Shown here: positions 1 to 9,184 of the stretch, piece by piece
How the letters are laid out: every line of letters starts with the position of its first letter
Position numbering within the stretch: the stretch's first letter is position 1
Origin: Trichopria drosophilae
Lineage: Eukaryota > Arthropoda > Insecta > Hymenoptera > Diapriidae
Direction of reading: 5' to 3'
NCBI GenBank assembly: GCA_030407085.1
Contig: CM059582.1
Coordinates: forward strand, 29,153,001 to 29,217,000
Length of the DNA: 64,000 nucleotides
Position numbers and translations under genes: made by a program
The notes under the pieces: model-generated
Database searches by the model: none
Told to the model about the DNA's origin: nothing
The model's input: the letters and a program-made list of their open reading frames with translations, nothing else

Positions 1-1
1 C

Positions 2-3000
2 CCACATGGACATTACGAATTCGATAGAATGCCATTCGGATTAAAAAATGCACCTGCAACCTTCCAAAGACTAATGGACATAATCTTATCAGGCCTACAA
101 GGTAACGAACTTTTTGTGTATCTTGACGATATTGTGATATACGCATCATCGTTAGAAGAACATGAGACCAAATGCGAGAAATTAATGAAACGACTAAGAA
201 ACGCAAACCTTAAATTACAACCGGACAAATGTGAATTTTTAAGAAAAGAAGTTTGTTATTTAGGACATATAATCAGCGAAGAAGGTCTAAAACCAGACCC
301 GAACAAAATCAATTGCGTACAAAAATTTCCAATACCGAAAAATCAGAAGAATATCAGACAATTTCTCGGACTCGCAGGATACTACCGTAGATTTATTGAA
401 AATTTTTCATCTATAGCCAAACCTTTATCAAATTTACTAAAAAACGATATATCGTTCAAATGGGAACAAGAAGAAAATGATGCATTTAACACACTGCGTG
501 AAAAATTATGCAACGCACCTGTCCTACAGTACCCTAACTTCAATGAACCTTTTATAATAACTACAGATGCATCAGGATATGCGATAGGCGCAATACTATC
601 TCAAGGAGAAATAGGTAAAGATAGACCTATTGCTTATACCTCTCGCGTACTAAACGATCACGAAAAGAAATACGAAACGTATGATAAAGAAGCTCTCGCA
701 ATATACTATGCTATATTACATTTCAGACCTTACGTTTATGGAAAACATTTTACGGTAGTTACTGATCATAAACCCCTCACATCATTCCGAACAAAAAAAG
801 ACCCCAATTCCAGAGTTGCCAAATGGATGTACAATTTATTAGAATACGAATTTGAAGTAATACATAAAGCAGGCAAATCAAACGTCAACGCAGATGCATT
901 ATCCAGAAATCCTATAGAAATACTAAAAATTAACGAATCAAATAAAAGAGCATACCTTAATAATACCATTACTAAGATGATGGAAAATATGGGGTGGAGA
1001 GGAGCCGGAATAGGCAGATATAATCAAGGAATTAGAGAACCAATCAGAATTAAAACCCAAACCGACCGAAAAGGACTAGGGTTTAATGGAGACAGTAATT
1101 ATTGGATTAATTACAGCAACCAAGATGCACAAGCACTAGAACCAATTAAATTCATTAAAAGTAAACATACAATAGCAAAGAACAAAATTCTTAAACAAAT
1201 ACTAGTACACAGTCCAATATATAATATTCAAAAACCTCGAAACGATAAAGTAAATTACACAGGGCCAAAATACAACCTTCCGGCTGTAATACCATTCTGT
1301 ACTAAATGTTATAAATTAAATCACATAGAAATAAATTGTCCTGGAATATTCGCACACGAAAAGAAAAAGGTCACAAAAACCGAAAAACATACCAAAGATG
1401 AAATAAACAATTTAGAACCTGAATGTAAACAAATCGCAAATATCACAGACTCAGCATGCCTGAGACGAAGTACAAGAAAAATCCAACCTCCCAAAAGACT
1501 AGAGATAAATAATAAAAAACAACAACAGACAAACTCATATAAAAGTGAGCACCAACAAAGAGGACGGCCTAGAACAAAAAATACGGAACCAACCAGAAAA
1601 CCACAGCAAAAGGATACAAATTACAACCTAAATAACGACAATATAGACTTAGACTCAAGTAACGAAAGCAACGACACTGACGAAGAAATCACTAACAAAT
1701 ATAATAAACGCTGTTGCAACAAAAACATTATAGAAATTAAAAATTATATATATATGCAAAAAGACAACGTAGCCCATTTCGTAACCACAACTGGGAAACT
1801 ATGCGATAATAGAAACTTAAAACACAAAAACAGGAACGATCTCCCAAAATTTGAAAACCTTACTTTGAATAAAATCTCAATATCAAAACAAAAAAATAAA
1901 TACCATTTTGCACTTCCAATAGCAACAGACACAGGAGAAAGTCAATTAACAATATTAAAAAATATTAAAACTGTAATAAAATCTTTAAAAAAAGAAGCAG
2001 ATAACTTAGATTTAAACACAATTAGCATTTCAAAAACTGAGAACATAATAGGCATAAACTGGACAAAAGTGAAAGATATTTTAGAACAAAATTTTAAAAA
2101 CGGCAAAACAAAGATAATAATCTGCAACGGAACAATTAACCACCCTGATGCAAACGACAGGGAGGACATTATAAAAGAACTACACTCTTCACCTGTAGGA
2201 GGACACAAAGGAATCAATAAAACCCTCAAAAGAATTAAACAAAATCATTACTGGGAAAACATGAAATCCGATATAGAAAAATTCATTCAATCATGCAAAT
2301 CCTGCCAATTAAAAAAATTAAGTAGAATTAAAACCAAACAACCAATGGTCATATCCGACACACCAAGAAAAGCTCTAGAAAAAATAGCAATGGATATTGT
2401 AATACCAAACAATAAAACTGAAGAAGGCTATGAAAACATCTTAACTATCCAAGACAATCTAACAAAATATTTAGTAGCTATACCTTTAAAAAAAGCCACA
2501 GCCTCAGACATAGCAGAAGCACTAACAAAACGATTTATATGCATTTTTGGCACTCCAAGAAGCATCCTAACAGACCAAGGGAAGAACTTTTTGAGCAAAA
2601 TAATGAAAAAAATGGCAAAACTCTTCAATATAAAACAAATAAAAACCACAGCATTTCACCCTCAATCTAACGGCTCATTAGAACGATCTCATCATGTAAT
2701 AAAAGAATACATTAAACATTTCACAAACAAACACTCTGACTGGGATAAATGGCTAGAATTAGCTAGTTTTTCATATAATACTAGCATTCACGAGGGAACT
2801 AAATACACACCTTTTGAACTAATGTTTGGTAGAATAGCAAAATTACCATCATCAAAACTTATCGAAAACGAAACCCAGGAAACATACAGTGACTATGTAC
2901 AAAACTTAGCCTCAAAACTTTACGACACACAGAAATTCGCAAGACAAAATATAACAACCGCTAAACTAAAATCAAAACATTACTACGACAAACATATTAA

Positions 3001-3193
3001 CCCAATTACATTTAATATAGGAGACCCTGTTTTTCTTCAAAAAAATCACAAAACTAGCAAATTCGATGACGAATATCAAGGCCCCTTCGAAGTACTCGAA
3101 CTATTTGATAACGGAAATATAAAAATAAGAATAAAAAACGAAGACAAAATAGTTCATGCGAATCGACTAAAATTATCAAAAATACCAATATAA
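2..3193 (+). CDS. pol: pol polyprotein, C-terminal part (RT, RNase H, G-patch, zinc knuckle, integrase)
   Basis: The frame is open from base 2, so the protein starts before the window; residue numbers here count from the ATG at 29. RT palm has YLDD near residue 31. RNase H shows TTDAS with Asp180. Residues about 309-352 match a G-patch (NMGWRGAGIG, then RKGLGF). Residues 424-437 form a canonical C-x2-C-x4-H-x4-C knuckle. A basic RRSTR segment and a charged linker follow. Integrase then shows a HHCC zinc domain (about residues 719-760), catalytic Asp789, Asp849 and Glu885 with 35 residues between the last two, and a GPF-type C-terminal domain (YQGPFEV). The enzyme would copy and insert the element. 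The roughly 400-residue insert between RNase H and integrase is unusual for Ty3 elements. No stop or frameshift is seen. Confidence 0.95.
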   Translation, partial: PHGHYEFDRMPFGLKNAPATFQRLMDIILSGLQGNELFVYLDDIVIYASSLEEHETKCEKLMKRLRNANLKLQPDKCEFLRKEVCYLGHIISEEGLKPDPNKINCVQKFPIPKNQKNIRQFLGLAGYYRRFIENFSSIAKPLSNLLKNDISFKWEQEENDAFNTLREKLCNAPVLQYPNFNEPFIITTDASGYAIGAILSQGEIGKDRPIAYTSRVLNDHEKKYETYDKEALAIYYAILHFRPYVYGKHFTVVTDHKPLTSFRTKKDPNSRVAKWMYNLLEYEFEVIHKAGKSNVNADALSRNPIEILKINESNKRAYLNNTITKMMENMGWRGAGIGRYNQGIREPIRIKTQTDRKGLGFNGDSNYWINYSNQDAQALEPIKFIKSKHTIAKNKILKQILVHSPIYNIQKPRNDKVNYTGPKYNLPAVIPFCTKCYKLNHIEINCPGIFAHEKKKVTKTEKHTKDEINNLEPECKQIANITDSACLRRSTRKIQPPKRLEINNKKQQQTNSYKSEHQQRGRPRTKNTEPTRKPQQKDTNYNLNNDNIDLDSSNESNDTDEEITNKYNKRCCNKNIIEIKNYIYMQKDNVAHFVTTTGKLCDNRNLKHKNRNDLPKFENLTLNKISISKQKNKYHFALPIATDTGESQLTILKNIKTVIKSLKKEADNLDLNTISISKTENIIGINWTKVKDILEQNFKNGKTKIIICNGTINHPDANDREDIIKELHSSPVGGHKGINKTLKRIKQNHYWENMKSDIEKFIQSCKSCQLKKLSRIKTKQPMVISDTPRKALEKIAMDIVIPNNKTEEGYENILTIQDNLTKYLVAIPLKKATASDIAEALTKRFICIFGTPRSILTDQGKNFLSKIMKKMAKLFNIKQIKTTAFHPQSNGSLERSHHVIKEYIKHFTNKHSDWDKWLELASFSYNTSIHEGTKYTPFELMFGRIAKLPSSKLIENETQETYSDYVQNLASKLYDTQKFARQNITTAKLKSKHYYDKHINPITFNIGDPVFLQKNHKTSKFDDEYQGPFEVLELFDNGNIKIRIKNEDKIVHANRLKLSKIPI

Positions 3194-3245
3194 TAAATTT
3201 AAGTACGTACAATAAAAACAAAAAAAAAAAAAGAATAATAACATA

Positions 3246-3265
3246 AATATATATATGTTTAACAG
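3246..3265 (+). promoter_or_regulatory. predicted splice acceptor for env mRNA
   Basis: A U-rich run ends in TTTAACAG at 3265. After splicing, no ATG occurs before 3309, which starts the env signal peptide. The ATG at 3255 would be in the intron. Spliced env mRNA is the rule in errantiviruses, but the use of this site is inferred. Confidence 0.5.
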
Positions 3266-3308
3266 GAACAGAGACAAACGAAGAACAGAAGTCAATATTA
3301 CGAACAAT

Positions 3309-5363
3309 ATGAATACTCTCATAACCACAGTTCTACTACTTATAACAATTCTGGACGTTCAAGCATTTATAGCATTCGATTGCGGAGCACAGAGTTCAAA
3401 CATATCCACAATCTCACTATTAAATACACAAGATTGCGAAATAGAAAAAAAATCAATCAAATCTGAAAAAATTAAAGCCCAGCTATTACAACTAAAAGAA
3501 TATGAAGAAATCCAAGTAACACAGTGTAAAATAGAAATTAACCGAATCATCCAATATTGCGGAATGCACTCACATATGTCTACAGTATCAAACGGTTTAG
3601 CAACATATATACTAGAAATATCACGAGACGAGTGTGACAAAATACACAACACAGGGACGTTAACTATAAATTCCAATATATTCCTAGATCAAATAACACC
3701 TAACAAAGTTCACTCCCGCAGTTTAAACATGGCTGGTACATCTCAAGTAGATGGAAATTGTAAAGGAGTAGAATATAGCGATTCGTTTGGTTCATGGAGC
3801 AACGTGGTAGTACATGCAACAGCAAAAATATTAATTCAAAAATATCAAGCTAGAATAAATCTTAATGAAAATAGACTACACTTAAGATCAGGAATATCAT
3901 ATCCTTTAACAGATAAATCTTGCCTAGACATCGAAGGAGGAAATACATACTGGGACACAATCCCGAAAGACTTCTGTGGAGCTAACAAATATGACGTATT
4001 ATACGAAGGATTTGTTGATAAGACTTATAATGAAGACAAAACAATAGTCTATTCACTCACAACAGACGAAATAACCTTTGCATTAGGAAAAAAAGGAAAG
4101 AAGAATATATGTGGCTATGAATTAACACTGACAGAACATCCTAAACTGATAATATTTGAATCACAAAATAACGGAGACTTCAAGAAACGCCCCATAAAAA
4201 CATGGAACCTCGATATATTCTCATATGTAAATTCCAAATTTGTTTATGTAGAAAGACACGTAAGACATCAGATAAAACAACTTTACTATGACATGCTGGT
4301 ACAGAGATGTGCCTTAGAAAAACAAGTACTCCACAATGCTCTATCATTAGCAACACATGCCCCAGATGAATTTGCCTACAATATCATGAAAGGCCCTGGA
4401 TACATGGCATTAGCAGCAGGAGAAGTAGCATATATAATGAAATGTATCCCAGTTGAAGTAAAAATTAGAAGAACAGAAGAATGTTACTCTCACTTACCAA
4501 TTACATACATCGAAAAAGAAATGTATATGACGCCCAAGACAAGAATAATTATCAATAAAGGAAATCAAATAACATGCAATAGTCTAGTACCACCAATGTA
4601 TTCAGTTAATAATATTTGGTACAAACTCCTACCAAATCCAGTACAGGCATCAGCCCCAGAACAATTAAAACCTCTAACGAAGCAAACTTGGACATATATA
4701 AACCCCCAGAATTTAGCCACAAATGGAATCTACAGCCAAGAAGACCTCAAGAAACTAAAAGAACATATAATGTTCCCCGCCGAAAAACCAGCACTCCTCA
4801 ATACTGTAGCAAGAGGTTTAACAGGACAACAAACAAACTATCAAGGTACATCAGTAACAAACTTATTAGACGAAAACTCCATAGGGAAAATCATAAAATC
4901 AGCATGGAACAAAACTTGGCAAAAGTTTATAATATTCGGATCAACAACAGCTGGTATAATGGGAATATTTGTAATAGTAAAAATAATAAAATCTATAATA
5001 GACACAGCAATCCATGGCTACGCACTACATAATGCTTATGGATGGTCAATCTTTTTATTAGGAGCTATTTGGGATTCTGTAACTCATCTTCTACTACACT
5101 TATCAAGGAAACACAATAACAAAAACAATAACAATGATACGAACTACCAACAAATTCCCCAAATCGAGCTTCAAGAAATAAAAATTGAACAAAACGAAAC
5201 ACCTAATTTAAACCTATCACAAGACACAAGAAATGTCGAAAATAACCAAATATACCCAAACCTACACAAAGAAACCATAGAAATTCAAAACGAACCGACG
5301 GAATTAAATGTAAAAAACCAATTTCCTAATAGAGAAAACAAAGCATTTACATTAAAAAAATAA
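3309..5363 (+). CDS. env: envelope glycoprotein, chuvirus-like type
   Basis: The ORF is open from ATG 3255 (702 aa), but a splice acceptor ending at 3265 would remove that ATG. The next ATG, 3309, starts a clean signal peptide (MNTLITTVLLLITILDVQA), so I prefer it (684 aa). The mature protein begins FIAFDCG and has many cysteines and NxS/T sites. Near the C-terminus is a membrane segment (about 4926-5000), then IHGYALHNAYGWSI and a second hydrophobic stretch (to about 5104), followed by a hydrophilic tail of about 85 residues. The FDCG start and the membrane-proximal pattern resemble glycoproteins of chuvirus-like negative-strand RNA viruses that have been captured by arthropod retroelements. 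That assignment is from family knowledge and needs a profile search. I see no baculovirus-F-like furin site. It would mediate particle entry. Confidence 0.85.
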   Translation: MNTLITTVLLLITILDVQAFIAFDCGAQSSNISTISLLNTQDCEIEKKSIKSEKIKAQLLQLKEYEEIQVTQCKIEINRIIQYCGMHSHMSTVSNGLATYILEISRDECDKIHNTGTLTINSNIFLDQITPNKVHSRSLNMAGTSQVDGNCKGVEYSDSFGSWSNVVVHATAKILIQKYQARINLNENRLHLRSGISYPLTDKSCLDIEGGNTYWDTIPKDFCGANKYDVLYEGFVDKTYNEDKTIVYSLTTDEITFALGKKGKKNICGYELTLTEHPKLIIFESQNNGDFKKRPIKTWNLDIFSYVNSKFVYVERHVRHQIKQLYYDMLVQRCALEKQVLHNALSLATHAPDEFAYNIMKGPGYMALAAGEVAYIMKCIPVEVKIRRTEECYSHLPITYIEKEMYMTPKTRIIINKGNQITCNSLVPPMYSVNNIWYKLLPNPVQASAPEQLKPLTKQTWTYINPQNLATNGIYSQEDLKKLKEHIMFPAEKPALLNTVARGLTGQQTNYQGTSVTNLLDENSIGKIIKSAWNKTWQKFIIFGSTTAGIMGIFVIVKIIKSIIDTAIHGYALHNAYGWSIFLLGAIWDSVTHLLLHLSRKHNNKNNNNDTNYQQIPQIELQEIKIEQNETPNLNLSQDTRNVENNQIYPNLHKETIEIQNEPTELNVKNQFPNRENKAFTLKK

Positions 5364-5399
5364 TAATAGTATATTCCTTATTTAATATTTACTACAAAA

Positions 5400-5417
5400 A
5401 CTCCTTTCTATCTACAG
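5400..5417 (+). promoter_or_regulatory. predicted splice acceptor for the second glycoprotein mRNA
   Basis: The pyrimidine-rich run CTCCTTTCTATCTACAG ends at 5417, and the first downstream ATG is 5442, the ORF start. This is a better acceptor than the env one and implies a separate subgenomic mRNA. Confidence 0.55.
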
Positions 5418-5441
5418 GAATCAACAAAAAAAAACAGAACA

Positions 5442-6347
5442 ATGAATACCACACTTTTACATTACTTATTACTCATAACCTTAGGAGTAAGAATCAAAGG
5501 CGAAACGATACTTGTAAAAAGTTGTGAAGTAAAATTTATGAAAACAATCGACTCATGTGACAGAACGTTAATAGTAGAAAACGATAAAAAAGTCAATATC
5601 TCAGTAGAATATTGCAAAAATATGCACAAGACTCGCAAAATACAACTTCTTGGAGTAGAAATCAACGATTTAGAAATAGACAAATATGCAGAAAAAGAAC
5701 TAACGACATTTGAAGACTGCAAAGATGATGGAGTTAACACAGAAGTAACAAACTACCTAATAACAGCAATAATAACAGAATATGAAACACTATTAGAAAA
5801 TAATAACATAATACTATATAACGGACAAGAATGCCCCGTGAATGAAACATGCTCCGACGACTATGAAGGCAGCTTTTGGGATACAATAATTACCACAACG
5901 ACACCATATCCCAAAATAGAACCAACTACAGAAATAATACAAAATAGCGATAACGATACAATAATCGAAGGTATGAGACCAAATAACAACGATACACCAA
6001 CAGTGGAAAACTTATCATCACAAACACTAATAGTTGTTGGGATTTACTGCCTTACCGTTACCATACTACTAACTATTATAATAGTAAAATTATGTAAACA
6101 AAATAAAAACAAACCTACAAACCAACAAAACACGTATGTAAAATTTAGTCAAGACGATATCGAAATAATGACACATACAGGTTCAAAACAAGATGAACCA
6201 ATATCCGACAATTTTGATAACATCCAATTCATTCTAACTCCTATTCAAGAAGATTCAAGACAGGAACCCATATATGACATACCTAAACCAACTACAAAAC
6301 TAACTAAAATTGAAATGATACGCACAAATGAAGAATTACAAAATTAA
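5442..6347 (+). CDS. second membrane glycoprotein ORF, probable truncated env paralogue
   Basis: The 301-aa type I membrane protein has a signal peptide (about residues 1-20), an ectodomain with six cysteines and five NxS/T sites, a Thr/Pro-rich stalk, one membrane segment (about residues 196-217) and an acidic tail of about 84 residues with tyrosine motifs (YVKF, YDIPKP). Two stretches match env in order: ILVKSCEVKFMKTIDSC against env IQVTQCKIEINRIIQYC, and CSDDYEGSFWDTI against env CLDIEGGNTYWDTI. I infer that it is the env N-terminal domain re-anchored on its own stalk and membrane segment. It starts 78 bases after env and has its own splice acceptor ending at 5417, with ATG 5442 the first downstream. 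The function is unknown: accessory surface protein, receptor-binding partner or block to superinfection are all possible. Confidence 0.85.
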   Translation: MNTTLLHYLLLITLGVRIKGETILVKSCEVKFMKTIDSCDRTLIVENDKKVNISVEYCKNMHKTRKIQLLGVEINDLEIDKYAEKELTTFEDCKDDGVNTEVTNYLITAIITEYETLLENNNIILYNGQECPVNETCSDDYEGSFWDTIITTTTPYPKIEPTTEIIQNSDNDTIIEGMRPNNNDTPTVENLSSQTLIVVGIYCLTVTILLTIIIVKLCKQNKNKPTNQQNTYVKFSQDDIEIMTHTGSKQDEPISDNFDNIQFILTPIQEDSRQEPIYDIPKPTTKLTKIEMIRTNEELQN

Positions 6348-7299
6348 GTTAAAAATGTAATAAATTTGTTTTAATCCTTAAAGAAGTCTACCTTATTCTC
6401 ACCTGACATTTCTCCTTTAACTCTATTATTTTAATAAGAAAATCCATGCCATCACATTACTGTACTACTTTTGTTTTTCTTTCTTCTTCTTTTGTTTTAA
6501 TTCCCTAGCTTCATTAGTATTATTTTTCTCATATCATATCCTCTAGTCATAAGCGTTGCAAGATGGAGCCAAGCCGAAAGGCTGGTAAAAATTACCTCAC
6601 CAAAAGAGAGATACATATTTTTTCTTTTTGGGAGAAGGTAGTGCGCAAGTTCTCATTGGTATAACCGAAATAACATATTTCTACATAACAATGAAGAAAA
6701 CTGAAAACTCCGCAACACAAAATTTTTTGTTTTCCCCCTTTTTTTTTCTTCTCTTCCTTTATTTTTTACAAAAAAACAACAATAGAAAGCATACAAGGGA
6801 TAGCATATTTCTCATCTGTGGGTAAAAGAAGTGAAGATAAATATATATAAATCTATATATATTCGCTCATACAAGTATATGAATAATATTAATAATAACT
6901 GACTACATATACATAAATGCAAAACAGCATATGTGTATATGAAAAATCTGTTTCAGGAACACTATCTACACACGGCAGATAAAATAAACAAATACAAAAC
7001 AAGCACAATAGATTTCAATTTACATCATTACAAATTTTCATAAATACAAATTTTTTTTTTTTTTTTTTTGTTATAGAATCTTTATTCTTTTTTCTCCTCT
7101 TTAAATCATAACCAAAAAAAGAAAAGTATATAATAATATTCTGCAATTGTGCTGCATAACATTGAATTTGATGAAATGAACAAAAAGTATATATATGTAA
7201 CGTATAAAGGACACAACAAATGTTTAGTATCAAAACAAATTTAATTAATTTCTAATCATTTTTTTTAGAGGATTCAAACCTCACATCACAGAAAAACGA

Positions 7300-7354
7300 T
7301 AAGAAACTCGCCGTTAAGTTAGGCTTGCCACATTTTAAAGTGGAGTGCGAGAAA
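7300..7354 (+). repeat. hairpin repeat copy A in the retroelement 3' region
   Basis: It is nearly identical to 7569-7622. An outer stem pairs CTCGC (7307-7311) with GCGAG (7347-7351), and an inner stem pairs CCAC (7328-7331) with GTGG (7340-7343) around an A/T loop. Its place between env and the LTR, in two copies, recalls the arrangement of constitutive transport elements of simple retroviruses. The role is inferred. Confidence 0.75.
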
Positions 7355-7568
7355 AATAATGTATTAAACTAAGTTAGTCTTTATATATATGTGCATATAT
7401 TTTTCTTACACTACGTACGTAAAAATTCAAAACCATTTTTAACTCTCGTAGAGTAAATAAACTTTGTATGGTTTCCTTAGGGCTTACCAGAAAATAAAGT
7501 CAACCTCGTAAATTCGAGAAGGAGTGAAATGAGACTAGGAAATTCCAGTATCAGAGTATAAAAAATGC

Positions 7569-7622
7569 TAAGAAACTCGCCGTTAAGTTAGGCTTGCCAC
7601 ATTTTAAGTGGAGAGCGAGAAA
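7569..7622 (+). repeat. hairpin repeat copy B in the retroelement 3' region
   Basis: This is the second copy, starting 269 bases after copy A. Both stems are kept while differences fall in the inner loop (one A lost) and in an unpaired bulge (GAGTGCGAG to GAGAGCGAG). That pattern suggests selection on RNA structure. Confidence 0.75.
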
Positions 7623-8360
7623 TGTACGTATTAAGAAGGATTATAATAAGTCATGTTCATTTTACCAAATCACTATTAGAACTTAAATGCTAGCAAAAAC
7701 AAAAAATATATACACTAATAAAACTGAAATTATTATTTATTCTTCTTTCAATAATTTTCATACAAATATATATATATATTTCTTTTTTTTAAGATACTCA
7801 TATTTTTCAAATTGCACGAATAAGAAATACCTTTGATAATAACATGTATGCCATTTCACAATTAACAAAATAAAATAATTGCACGAGGTCAAGTTACAAC
7901 TAACAACAAAACTAATAAACACATGCGTACAGTGAAAAAAAAAAAAAAAAAAAAAAAAAAACAAACAATGACACTATATTATTAAACATAAATATACGAA
8001 TTGCGTTTATTTCGAAAATAAGTAATCAAAATGTTTATACTGCTCATTCGATCCACTACGAAAAATACCAATGTAACAATTACGTTATCACTAGCCCGCC
8101 TCTACAAAAATTGTAATAATAATCTATGTAAACATTTGTAAAGCCAACTACAATGACTAGAACCGGTTGATCCGTTAACCCTTACAGAAATGACAAGTCT
8201 TATTTGTTCATCACTTTTCAAAACAACCAAAAGTTACGCCTACACGAAATTTGCACAATAATAAACCAAAGCATGCAACCATACTCAAGTGGAGGGACAA
8301 TCCAGCCAATGTCCGTAATACATGGAGCACAAAAGAATTTCAGAGAATTCTATCATTAAA

Positions 8361-8466
8361 CGCAGGAGGAATCCAGCAACTCATACAATAATATATATCA
8401 AGCGTAGGAGAAATCCAGCAACTCAAATAATAATATGTATCAAATGCAGGACGAATCCAGCCAAAA
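8361..8466 (+). repeat. 42-bp imperfect tandem repeats
   Basis: Units begin with CGCAGG at 8361, CGTAGG at 8403 and TGCAGG at 8445, exactly 42 bases apart, each followed by AATCCAGC. A weaker related unit precedes them near 8289. The array is inside the retroelement 3' region and its function is unknown. Confidence 0.7.
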
Positions 8467-9173
8467 CAAAAGAAAAAGCACACACAAAAACCAATAGAAT
8501 TTCTTTCTTTTTCGCTGCCAACAGAGATGTATTACCCATGGATCATATTCATCAACACTATGATGATAGCCATGCGAGATATATGGCATCAACACTTGTA
8601 TAACTATGGAAACATGCAACCAAATGGAAAATGTCTAAACAAATGACAAAGATGAATGGTTTTATTATCAGAATCTACCTTACAACAAAAAGAAACGAAA
8701 ACAATAAAACTAACAGGCGATTCATTAACAAACGACAAATAACTACTTAGTAGAAAACCAACCACTTCTTGCATGAAATCTTTAAACAATCTCACAGATC
8801 GCATAAAGTGTTTAATCAAATATGGATTCCACACATAAAAGGAAGGAAAATGTATCGATTTAAACTACGGAACAACCTAGATGACATCAATATTCCTAAT
8901 CACACAAAAGAAGATATCGTCTACTAGTAATAAAATACTGCATTTCTTCTAAGGATTCATGGAGCAAAATGTTCTAGACACACGAAAGGCTAAATTCTTT
9001 GTATTACATTTCATGTATAACAATTAAAAATATAAACAAAAAGCGACTATAATGTAAGCTGTTTGTAATACTAGTGGAAATCTCATGATAGTTAATCATC
9101 ACGCTACAATGCTTCCGCACTAACGCACTTACTAACGCATGTACTCACAAAGTCGGAGGGCCGACTTTCGACC

Positions 9174-9184
9174 GAGCAGGGGGG
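9174..9184 (+). other. polypurine tract
   Basis: The purine run AGCAGGGGGG sits immediately before the LTR TG. It is the expected primer site for plus-strand DNA synthesis, interrupted by one C. Confidence 0.55.

Larger units (their letters stand above)
6348..9175 (+). other. retroelement 3' non-coding region
   Basis: About 2.8 kb lie between the last ORF and the LTR with no convincing coding sequence. The region is A-rich, with a T18-20 run near 7050-7068 and an A26 run near 7935. It carries two copies of a hairpin-forming repeat (7300-7354 and 7569-7622) and 42-bp tandem repeats (8361-8466), each listed separately. Small ORFs here look like chance. Confidence 0.7.

Noticed and set aside
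13..2649. Several - strand ORFs across pol (up to 95 aa)
   Set aside because: Antisense shadows of a clearly coding, A-rich + strand ORF with no domain match.
4616..5032. 138-aa + strand ORF overlapping env in another frame
   Set aside because: It lies wholly within env, is Lys/Asn/Thr-rich from the A-bias, and has no start context or motif.
6540..6620. Hammerhead ribozyme around GCCGAAAGGC
   Set aside because: No CTGATGA core is present; only a short stem with GAAA.
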